The notes beneath the pieces are model-generated. The model ran no database searches. It was given only the letters and a program-made list of their open reading frames with translations, and had not been told where the DNA came from. The position numbers and the translations under genes were made by a program. This document shows, piece after piece, positions 1 through 8,063 of a DNA stretch of 12,440 nt (position 1 is the stretch's first letter; every line of letters begins with the position of its first letter). The stretch is from Gymnopilus junonius (Eukaryota > Basidiomycota > Agaricomycetes > Agaricales > Galerinaceae), in assembly GCA_015501075.1 (NCBI GenBank), contig JADNYJ010000819.1, forward strand, positions 1 through 12,440, written 5' to 3'.

Positions 1-1427
1 TTGGACTTTTCTACATGACCAAGGGTTCATCAGACATTTTCCGATTTCAGTACCTCTTGGATGACCCTGACATCAATCCGTCGTGGAGTCCATCGAGGAA
101 GCGCTGGGCGTTCGCCACTCAAATCATCGTCTTTCAAATACAACGCCAAAGGAGTTCGTGGACTTTTTGGCGTGCTCGGATAGCTGAATGTAAAAGATTG
201 GCTGAATTGTTTATGCGAACCTGGCTTGAAACACCTGATACCAGAGGGTACATTTCCGAGGGTGAAGTCGTAGAACGTCTGCGTCTATTTGGATATCTCC
301 ACCCGTCGATTTCCAACCTCACGATGGAGCTAGCATCCTATTATATGGCCCGATATGTATTCGCCATGTACGTTGCATCTTCGATTTCACTGATGTTCAT
401 CGCCCTAATTGTTGCTGACAGAGGGAACGCAGTTTGTGATGTCTGCAGTCAATATATAATATTCACCCGCTTTGTCTGCATAACATGTGTGGAAGAAATT
501 TTCAACAACGAAGTCGACATGTGTGCTGAATGCATCGATTCAACGGAATTTACCAATGAAAATGAGTTCATACACCATCCGTCGCATACTCTTCTACGCT
601 TTACTCGCCGTTTTCACTATTGCCAAAGAGTTGTCATAATCCCGCATGCAAGGTTGCTTTCCGCGAGAATCCAAGCATCTTTCAAGGCATCGGGTATGGC
701 AGGTGCCAAAACCAGCCGCAGTACTTCTGATATTGGCAAGTCGGCCAAGGGAGACACAGACAATGTAGTCATGAGCCGACCCTCCTTAGTGGAGTTGATA
801 TGTGCTTGCTGTGGCAAGGATCTGACACTCCCATGCTGGGCTTGTGCGGCCTGTGGTGAGCATCTATAATCGTAGTTGTTAATTGCTAGAACTTGACATC
901 ATTCATGCGCAGATCTGGATATTCTGATTTGCCTAGGATGCGAACGTGAAGGCAGACAAGTGCAAAATTGGGAGGCTTCATCAAAGCATTTGCGACACCA
1001 TCCTCTGTTGAGAATTAGCCATACCGAAGAAGTGAAAACGAACGAACTCAAAACAACCAGGCTGGAAAAGAACCTTCAAACCACGATGGATACCGTCACA
1101 GGGCTTGAGCAGAAGGTCAATCTTCAATTCCAAGAGATGAAAACCCTGCTGGATCAAGTAGCGAAGAAGCTTGCTCAACCGCCGGATGTAACAAGGATAC
1201 CTGTCATCCAAATAAACTCGCCTACCAGTCCACCAGCTGTCTCTATGGATGAGACGGCTGAATTGCACAAGAATAATGGTCTATCGCTTCAGCAGGATAG
1301 GCTGGAGGTACTCGAGTCCAAGCTGGACAGACTGGAGAGGAAGGTCGATACTCAATTTGGGGTACTCACGTCTCTGATGCAGCAGCTCATCTCTATGGCG
1401 AGGTCTCCGAAAGGTGCCAATGACTAA
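1..1427 (+). CDS. ZZ-type zinc-finger protein with coiled-coil C-terminus (5' truncated)
   Basis: The reading frame is already open at the window edge, so the N-terminus is probably missing; the first Met, at 15, need not be the start. Exons: <1-855 and 913-1427, joined in phase by a 57-nt intron (856-912) that splits a zinc-finger Gly/Asp codon. A ZZ-like finger spans 435-587: CDVC, CITC, CAEC, then a HHPSH histidine pair. A second Cys-rich unit spans 801-1001: CACC, CWACAAC, then ICLGC after the intron, then an HH pair. The tail (about 1030-1400) is charged and heptad-like, with two related segments. Paired fingers plus a coiled coil resemble a family common in Agaricomycetes; ZZ fingers bind zinc and usually mediate protein contacts. 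A further in-phase 54-nt intron at 368-421 (gtacgt...ctgacag) is possible and would remove a hydrophobic stretch. The cellular role is unknown. Confidence 0.72.
1104..1400 (+). repeat. Duplicated coiled-coil segment inside the ZZ protein
   Basis: Two 23-codon segments in the same frame resemble each other. The one at 1104-1172 starts LEQKVNLQFQEM and the one at 1332-1400 starts LERKVDTQFGVL. Shared positions include L, E, K, V, Q, F and later L and Q. They are joined by a Pro/Ser/Thr-rich linker. This looks like an internal duplication of an oligomerisation helix, not a DNA-level tandem repeat. Confidence 0.55.
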
Positions 1428-1533
1428 GTGACAGGAGCTAGCAGAGACATTATTATCGTTCTTGTCGAAGTTACAGTAACATCGCGAATGCACTGGGTCG
1501 ATTATATCTAAATGTCTTTCCACTAAAGCATGG

Positions 1534-2041
1534 TTAGTCGTCATCCTTCAGGCCATATTCCTCGTGGATTTGCCGAATGGTTCTTCCCTTGATCGCTGCG
1601 AGCTATAATTTGAAGGATGAGATCAAGTCAACGTCATCTGGAAAAACTGGTCCGCAATTCTGCCATAAAATCCGTACCCTTCCAATCAAGATCTGCGGGT
1701 ATGCAAGTCAATTTTTTCAAAAAAAGAAAAAAGACAATGCGCAGTAGCGAGCTACTAACCTGGGTCGCGTCCTTGGCTTCGTTATACTTGTGCAATAAAG
1801 TGATATGCCTCTGCACTATCTTTTCCGCCTCCACGCCCTCCCTATACATGGGTTTCGGTCAATATGAGACGCATATACGAAGGTTTTCAGGGAGACAACC
1901 CGAGCTTCGCCTGTAGCTTCTCGATTTCCTCCTCGAGTGCTTTCTTTCGTGCCTCTTGATTCTTAAAAAAAAGACAAGGCTAAATGCGCCGGAAACTATA
2001 ATCTCGAAGCAGCTAACCTTGGCTGAAAATGAAGCGTGCAT
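1534..2041 (-). CDS. swi5: Swi5/Sae3-type DNA recombination mediator
   Basis: Five exons on the minus strand, 5' to 3': 2018-2041, 1900-1961, 1760-1841, 1678-1692, 1534-1602. Introns are 56, 58, 67 and 75 nt. The spliced product is 83 residues, close to fission yeast Swi5 (85). Residues 9-28 form a charged helix (KKALEEEIEKLQAKL). They are followed by the Swi5 core RHITLLHKYNEAKDATQ (40-56), ILIGRLAAIKG (57-67) and the C-terminus TIRQIHEEYGL plus DDD. In known systems Swi5 pairs with Sfr1 (Mei5 with Sae3) to stabilise Rad51 or Dmc1 filaments in strand exchange, in the nucleus. The fourth exon is only 15 nt (ILIGR). The first exon could instead lie upstream (Met at 2222 or 2204, donor at 2104, acceptor before 1954), giving a longer N-terminus. 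It is convergent with the ZZ gene, 106 bp away. The identity is firm; the 5' end is not. Confidence 0.86.
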
Positions 2042-2401
2042 GTAATGGAATAACTTAAGGGAGGGTGTGGTGATTTTTGTGGGTAGATAATGGGGAATGC
2101 TTACCAAACCCGTCGATTGTCTCACTGGCACATAAACAACAATCGAGCAAATGTGGCGCATTCGACTTAGATTGGACAGACCGATGGGGACTCTTCCGTG
2201 ACATCAACTCCGTCGTATTCATGCGCTGCTTCAAATTGAGGTAACAACAGGTCCAGTAACTACGTGGATATTACTCATGATAACGGTAATCAAGGAACAA
2301 GAGTATGCAAAAGTCCGTTTGGATATAATGATAAAAGTCAAATCCGTTGTATTAAAAAGAGTCCATCCAAGCTCAAAGAACGCGGCCAGCAACGCCCCAT
2401 T

Positions 2402-4553
2402 TCATCCAAAGTACGCAAACGCAACGCAAAATACGAGTAGCATCATGCTCGACGATGATGCACCCAGGCCAAAGAAGGGTAGCGTCAACTTGTTGGATGC
2501 TGAAGAAGTCTTCGACGATGATGATGACGACGACGAAATGACATTGACAGAGCTAGGATGCACATAGGGCGTGGTGTCCAGCTGTAATGTCTGCGCAAAC
2601 ACCTGAGTGTAAGTCTGCGATGAAGCCACGGCATGTACGTCCATTGTCATCTGCACACCTGCAGAATCAACAGTGCCAGTATAGAACGAGTAGCTACCGA
2701 TGGAAGGTATCGACGAGTTGGCCGCAAAATCAACCTCCATATTAAGTGCGAAAGGGAATCCCTCGACTGCAACATCTGTGGCGTCGACGTACACCCGTGA
2801 TGGGTTGGTGCCTTCTCGGACAGCTACTACGAGAGAGTAGTGACGTGTATATCCGTCGCCGACGCGATTGGTATAAGTTTGGGTATAAGTCGTGTTGGGA
2901 ATGGTGTCCATGTGGCTGGACATGGGGATGAAAAGCACTTGGTCTTGATCGATGCCATAGTCTCCGCCACCATTGTTGTACGTAGTCGGCTTGCTCCCAT
3001 CGTGCTCGTCAACGACGAACCAGAACTTGGCGATGGATGCGTTCGTGTCGACTGGAACGACAAAATTGTAGTTTAGGAAGTAGTATCCGAGGGACTGGGT
3101 AATAGGAGAGACATTTGGATCATCTGCTACAGTCTTGACAGGTAAAGCGGTGTTCGTCTTGCCATTGCAGTTTTGGTTGTCACCATATTTGTCGCACCAG
3201 TAAAGAGTAACATTACGATTAGCATTTGCGGTGGCATTCATAGCCTGCGTTAACTGTGTTAAGAAAAATCAGGGACATCGTCCATATTTCTGTTTAATGG
3301 AATGAACTAACACGGAAGTTGGTCTTGAAAACGAATTGATTTTGCTCAAATGTAAGTTGAGCGTAAGTAACTTTGGCAGGTAAAAGGGCGATCTCATCCG
3401 TCAAATTTACAGATGACGGCACAACATTGAGCATCCGCGTCAGTATACTCTGGCACTCTGACTGGAAGACCGTGTTGTCTGTAAGACTAAACACGCAGTT
3501 AGTGAGGTATGCAGACGCGGAAAATCTTTTTCGCTAACCCTTTCATAGTCTGGTTATTATCGCTTGTAAAGACGCGCAGATCAGAGTCCATAGTCTGGTT
3601 CGAACTAACGACGAGGGGGTTTTGGGTCGTTCCATCAAGGTATTCCGTGACGCTGAAGTAGAGGTCAGGCTGTAATTGCTAGAAGGAAAAAATATTTTTC
3701 GCTTACACAGAATTGTCAAAATGAGTACTATTGTCGAAGTTCTTTATGACAGGATTGACGGAGTTAGGATTGGGAGGGACTAGCTCAGGAAAGTCGGCAC
3801 TGCGAACACCACCCAAAGTATGGCCACACGCCACCATCTTGATCATTTCGGCTTGGTTAAACCCTTGTTTCCTGAAACTCTCGGTGAGGGTGGCAAGGTC
3901 TTGCTGAGGCTGAGGGGTCCCGAAATCGCCTGCAGTCCAGACATCTACGCGACCGCCACGGAGTGGAATGATAGGACCACCGCAGGTGTTCACGGCCATA
4001 ATGGCGCCAATGGCAATGATATCGGCTCCTGAAGATTAACAGTGAGAAACAGGGTCGGCTGTAAGATTATAAGAAAAAAGCGTACGGGAAACAAACAAAG
4101 CGAGAATATTGGGAAGCCTAGGCCGAGTTCTAGAGAAACGCATACTAAGTCGATGCCAACTGGAAAACAACGCCTCGAACATACCTCTGGGCGGTTGAGT
4201 TCGTAGACAAGTGAACCATCTAAACCACCTGTGCCGTTGTCGACGTTATGGGTGGCCATGTCGTGAAAAGCCTGTGAAGTGAACATCCTTGAGCAACACG
4301 CACAGACAAAACCTGGATGCAACAAAGTAAGACGCACAAAACGGAACCATTCAGCAGGAATTGAAGCAAGAGTTCCTGTTCGTTTTCGACAAGGGTGGAC
4401 GATAGAGGAGAGACTGGAGCCATCCGACCGGCGACCTTCGAAGAGAAGACCCTCGAGAGCATCGTACTGAGGCGAAGGCCAAGTATATGCAGAAGAAAAG
4501 GGAGTAAGGAGAGACAGAAGATAGAGAGAGAAGAATAGAAGTAGCCCGTGCAT
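2402..4553 (-). CDS. Secreted, probably GPI-anchored plant-type heme peroxidase; exon 3 frame broken
   Basis: Exons, 5' to 3': 4338-4553, 4185-4271, 4086-4129 (problematic), 3707-4028, 3539-3652, 3312-3486, 2402-3253; introns are 52-66 nt. The start at 4553 gives a signal peptide (MHGLLLFFSLYLLSLLTPFSSA). The distal heme site is RFAFHDM (Arg71, His75) with a GTGGLDGS calcium-type loop. The proximal site is VACGHTLGG (His near residue 186). RGGRVD and ESFRKQGF are typical of the plant-peroxidase superfamily. The long C-terminal part has many N-glycosylation sequons, then eight serines in a row and a hydrophobic end (MMLLVFCVAFAYF), as in GPI-anchored proteins. Product is about 603 residues. 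It resembles fungal peroxidases annotated as WSC-type or ligninase-like; the substrate is not known. Exon 3 has 44 nt where its flanking phases need 1 modulo 3, so the copy is either broken or misassembled. Confidence 0.82.
2513..2536 (-). repeat. Serine-codon tract (TCN repeat) in the peroxidase tail
   Basis: Eight consecutive serine codons (TCG/TCA) on the minus strand form a low-complexity trinucleotide tract just before the C-terminal hydrophobic segment. Its position fits a Ser-rich, O-glycosylated stalk ahead of a GPI signal. The opposite strand would read Asp repeats, which is an artefact. Confidence 0.8.
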
Positions 4554-5104
4554 ATTAATATCGCGAATTATTTCAGGATAATACAGCAAAGGTGATTTGG
4601 TCGTCTCGGTCAAGATCTTGTAGTTTGGAAGAAGAATATTTGGTGTCAGTATTCGGGAAAGGGATGCGTGCTTAGGAAAACATGTAAGGTAAAGGAAAGG
4701 AAGGAAAGTCGGTTGACTGGAAGGGCTCCGGTCGGTCTGCTGCAAGAACGCGCTGTAAGAATGTGAGTGGCGGTGTATTCATCCCGCAAGCTCCTCATTT
4801 TGGCGTGGCAAGCCAGGACAAACACTCGGCGGCAACGGCTGACTCTGAAAATAGCACGCTCAAGAATAGATTCCCACTTCTAAACTTAGAGCAAGTTCAG
4901 GAATTCTGTAGGGGAAGTCAAAGGGATACACAGAACCGATCTTTGGAGAAGACTGGAGAAAAGCGAAAGGACAAAATAAGGCTATATCTATTTGGGTGTG
5001 GCTCGAGAAGTTTATTTCAGTCGTTGAATTTAATGGGCGATGCGAGAGTTGATACGAACTCGCAATGACGGCGCTCTTCCTCGTTTCTTGCCCGTGCCTA
5101 AACA

Positions 5105-5110
5105 CACGTG
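5105..5110. promoter_or_regulatory. CACGTG E-box/G-box candidate 1
   Basis: Palindromic CACGTG within ACACACGTGGTCGG. In fungi this hexamer is bound by bHLH factors of the Cbf1/Pho4 type. It lies 161 bp upstream of the Met at 5266. A single hexamer is weak evidence; the pair with 5244-5249 makes it slightly more credible. Confidence 0.25.
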
Positions 5111-5243
5111 GTCGGTGGGTGCTGCCCGACACCATGGGCGCTTAGTCGATCGGGTTGTTTATTTCCAACATCCCACTGGCCCAATATAGAATGATCGACT
5201 GAATATAGCAACTCCCATAGGCGTTCAGAGCAGACTGTCATCC

Positions 5244-5249
5244 CACGTG
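5244..5249. promoter_or_regulatory. CACGTG E-box/G-box candidate 2
   Basis: Second CACGTG, in TCCCACGTGAACGG, 17 bp before the first possible Met at 5266. If translation starts at 5380 instead, both hexamers are in the proximal promoter. Confidence 0.25.
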
Positions 5250-5265
5250 AACGGCTCGAGCCGCA

Positions 5266-5908
5266 ATGCAGAAACAGGCCATGAGTACCAGCAACCCTCC
5301 GCCATTTGTGCATTTCCATCAACAACATTCGTACACACTCCTGCCAAGCAGTCGCCCAACGAAGAAAGAAAGACACTCAATGGCGGCGGCGACCAGAACC
5401 ATCATAGTGCGCTGTAACGGCGTTGAACGTATAGCCAAGAAGGTCGTTCGAAAGGACATACTCCCGATCCTGAACAAGGTAAGGTTCACCCGCCAAAAAC
5501 AAATCGCATTCTAAGTTTCATATTTCAGGACATCACAAAAATCGCCGAAAGTTTGATCTCGGCCTCGCACATCACGACGTTCGCGGGTAGCACCCGGATA
5601 TGCCCCCCTCACGCACAGGACATGAAAAAACTAATACTTTTGGATTGGGGAGCCAAACACCGTTTCGAAAATGGCTGCCCAAGGGCGATGGCGGGTACTA
5701 CAAGGACTTCAATCTCCAACTCAACTCAAATGCCCAAAAGCATACTATTAGTCACCTGGCTGCACGATACGCTGACCATAAACACTTCACGACCTTCATC
5801 CCCACTGACTCCGAAGGACGTTCCATGTTGACAGTAGCTGAACTCTCTGAACAGGTACAACGGATATTTATGAGGGAAGTTGGAGAGGGCTTGGTAAAAC
5901 CAACTTAG
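5266..5908 (+). CDS. Unrecognised small protein, spliced
   Basis: I do not recognise this protein. Exon 1 begins at Met 5266, 5281 or 5380 (the last reads MAAATRTIIVRCNG) and ends at 5478 (ILPILNK), followed by a consensus donor gtaagg. Two models reach the next open frame. Model A: intron 5479-5528 (50 nt), exon 5529-5586 (DITKIAESLISASHITTFAG), then a very short 32-nt intron 5587-5618 and exon 5619-5908. Model B: one intron 5479-5590 (112 nt) and exon 5591-5908. The shared C-terminal part contains SQTPFRKWLPKGDGGYYKDF, HLAARYADHKHF and TVAELSEQVQRIFMREVGEG. No signal peptide or membrane segment is apparent. The basic, helix-rich N-terminus and balanced composition look like a real protein. 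An exon may also end at the gtacaa after 5854 (ELSEQ), leading to further exons downstream. Confidence 0.45.
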
Positions 5909-6318
5909 GTCACTATGGTCATAGCTTTCTTGGCAGTAGGTTAGCCTTGTATCATTCCTTTTCTTCAATTTTGATTTGTAGTGCTCCTTTATAACTTATG
6001 GATTACTAGTACTCAAGTAGACAATGAATGCTGGACATTTAGAACATTGTTAACTTATATATATGCTTAACATGCAGGGTCTCTGAGTCGCCCTCTGTCT
6101 TCCACTTTTGAGAAGAATAATGTATCAATTGCTGTTGAAAAGAGCCAAATTTTATCGTAAGGTAGAATCTATTGAAAAGCTTATGATGGACTATTTCAAG
6201 CCTTACCAAAGCCTCATGTTAGATAACGATGGGCAACTCTACAAGAAGTACACTGCTTTTATACCTGAACACGAGTAAAAGAACCGCAGAGACATACATG
6301 ATAAGATATCACCAGAGA
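5909..6318. other. Convergent intergenic region
   Basis: AT-rich stretch between the ends of the unknown plus-strand gene and the minus-strand WSC gene, which should contain both 3' UTRs. It includes TTATATATATGCTTAACATGCAG at about 6055-6077, which resembles an intron 3' end (branch-like CTTAAC, then CAG). It also holds the small ORF at 6120-6278. No RNA gene or mobile element was seen. Confidence 0.45.
6120..6278 (+). CDS. Small ORF or possible last exon, 52 codons
   Basis: ATG at 6120 opens a 52-codon frame ending in TAA at 6276-6278. It is rich in Lys, Tyr and Asp (FYRKVESIEKL, MMDYFKPYQSLM, QLYKKYTAFIPEHE) and looks protein-like. It ends 40 bp before the stop of the convergent WSC gene. 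It could be a separate micro-protein, a terminal exon of the unknown gene at 5266-5908 (an acceptor-like CTTAACATGCAG ends near 6077), or chance. No family was recognised. Confidence 0.22.
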   Translation: MYQLLLKRAKFYRKVESIEKLMMDYFKPYQSLMLDNDGQLYKKYTAFIPEHE

Positions 6319-7439
6319 TCAGAATAATCCGGGGAACGTAATATTGAGGTCGGTGTAAATAATAATGAGGTTGGAGCTCCCGCAAAATTCTCCAGCATTT
6401 CCATTGCAAGCCATGTTGCACTCGATGGCTGGAACGGACTCTCCAGGAGGGTAAGTGACGTTTCCACACCCTGTAAGTTATGAATAGGTTGTTAGTCCCC
6501 TTAAAAACAGATGTCATGAAATACTTAAAAATACTCACAGCACTCTCTAAGCAATGCCAAAATCCTTTGCGTCAGAGAAAAGGTCATGCATATCACATAA
6601 AAAAAAGTCACATACTGGCCATATTCTAGACCCGCACTGGTATAGGTCGATGCAGCGCAGGCATCAATACACTTTTCGACAGTCATACTTACGGCTGGTG
6701 GATAGTTTGCCGGGACATGAGGAAGGATCCGACTACCTCCAAAAGCTGCATTGTCTCTGAGGCGATTAACAGGTTAACTTGTCAGTTTGCCGTAACATGT
6801 AGAAGATGATGACCTTACTCCCAACATTCTGTGACCTGCCATCCATTATACTCCATCACAAAAGATGTAGGTGGAGTGGTATACTGTCCAGCACCAGTCG
6901 AATAAATCTGAATAGCACCTGATCCTCCACATGTATTGGAGGCATCTCCAGGGCAAGGAGTGGTGCAACTTTCAGACAAGCCATAGTCGTACAGTATCGC
7001 GTTACCACAGTCTGCGACGATTATGCCCTCGTTAACATCTTCATTAAATCGCAGTGAACAGATACTTACAACATTCGTGGCCAAACTCTACACCAGCAAG
7101 GGCGAATCCAGCGTTGAAGCAAATGTTTCCGCAATATTCGAAGCTCTCAGCGTCTGGATTGCTTGTCTGCCCCTCACGGAGTACTCGCGGTCCGCCATCT
7201 CTGTTTGGTCGAATCAGAAAAGAGGGCATCCTGGTTTGCAACTAGATTCCACTCACGTAAAACAACCAAGGTATGTAAAAGTCGGGTCTCTTTTCTGAAG
7301 CACAGAGCTTCCAGTATCAAGACTGACAGCGGTACACCCAACCACCTAATTCAAAGAGATCCTTGTATGAATAAAAGCTCTTCCAGCGAGTAAAGCGAAC
7401 ACAAACCAAGATTGCACTGAAGACAAGTTTAGACAACAT
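6319..7439 (-). CDS. Secreted protein with two WSC domains
   Basis: Seven exons, 5' to 3': 7407-7439, 7257-7345, 7070-7200, 6819-7011, 6616-6756, 6539-6546, 6319-6470; introns are 56-69 nt and all phases agree. Product is 248 residues. Residues 1-19 (MLSKLVFSAILVVGCTAVS) are a signal peptide. WSC domain 1 (about 36-125) has YLGCFTD, CGNICFNAGFALAGVEFG, ECYCGN, CPGD and CGG with an IQIYS ending. WSC domain 2 (about 143-240) has CWEDN, CIDACAASTYTSAGLEYG, ECWCGN and CNGN, with IIIYTD at its end. WSC modules are Cys-rich, lectin-like folds of fungal wall-stress sensors and secreted glucan-binding proteins. There is no membrane segment or catalytic domain here, so it is probably a secreted carbohydrate-binding protein. 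The 8-nt exon 6539-6546 is required to make ECWCGN. Confidence 0.88.
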
Positions 7440-8063
7440 CGTCAGAGGAGCGCAGCTTTACAGGGTTCGTACTGAACAAGAATATCGTCGAGGATATCAC
7501 TGGCAATGCCGCCTTTCAGTATACGACTCTTTATACAGCCGAGTCTATCCCGGAGCTACATGCCTCAATGATAAAAATCCGACAGCTCGACATCCCTGCT
7601 GAACCTTGACCTGACAGTTCCGTTACACATCAGACAGCAGATGGCAATGGAGTCCAACAACGGAGGAAGAGCGGGGTGAAGCACCAGTACGCACAGTACA
7701 CACTTAGTTTATCTGTATGGTCCCATGTCCCCCCCTTGAAGCGGCGGCCGAAGCCTAGACGCCCGACTTGACAAGTAACTGTGGAACGTTTGCACTTTGA
7801 GAGATGGACATCAACACTTGAGCATCGTGACGTACATATGTAAGTTATCTTTATCAGTTCCTTGATGGCAGCTCACAATAAATCATGACATCAAGAAAGG
7901 TCTCTTCGCGTGGCTGGACCAGGTCGGTACAGAAACAAGAAAGCGACGTGAAATCTTCAAAATTAAGAGTGTGCGAATTACAAATAGAAATAGATATTCT
8001 TCATTACACGGCAAATACTCTCTACATACAGACTTGAATAAAAATGAACCAGGAACACAGGGC
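7440..8063. other. Intergenic region upstream of the WSC gene
   Basis: The stretch lies between the permease stop and the WSC start, both on the minus strand, so it should hold the permease 3' UTR and the WSC promoter. No coding sequence with family features was seen. A GC-rich patch (CCCCCCCTTGAAGCGGCGGCCG) lies near 7730-7752 and TTATC/GATA-like elements near 7845-7856. Confidence 0.5.
7529..7536 (-). promoter_or_regulatory. TATA box candidate of the WSC gene
   Basis: The minus strand reads GTATAAAG, with TATAAA 91-96 bp upstream of the ATG at 7439. Sequence and distance suit a fungal core promoter. No transcription start can be seen from the sequence. Confidence 0.4.

Larger units (their letters stand above)
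4554..5265. other. Divergent intergenic region, peroxidase / unknown gene
   Basis: No convincing coding sequence was seen. The region lies between the peroxidase start (minus) and the first possible Met of the unknown gene (plus), so it should hold both promoters. Two CACGTG hexamers occur at 5105-5110 and 5244-5249. No clear TATA box was seen for either gene. An open frame at 4763-5068 has no family features. Confidence 0.5.

Noticed and set aside
2018..2104. Upstream Swi5 exon joined through a 5-nt exon (2018-2022)
   Set aside because: Phase would be correct, but a 5-nt exon is hard to accept when the Met at 2041 in the same exon gives the usual Swi5 length.
2277..2567. Plus-strand ORF with a run of Asp residues
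   Set aside because: It is antisense to the serine tract and C-terminal part of the peroxidase; the acidic run is a by-product of TCN codons.
4554..4745. N-terminal extension of the peroxidase to a Met at 4745
   Set aside because: The extension is not family-like and would bury the clear signal peptide that begins at the Met at 4553.
4763..5068. 101-codon plus-strand ORF in the intergenic region
   Set aside because: No domain, signal or splice context; composition is unremarkable and it sits where promoters are expected.
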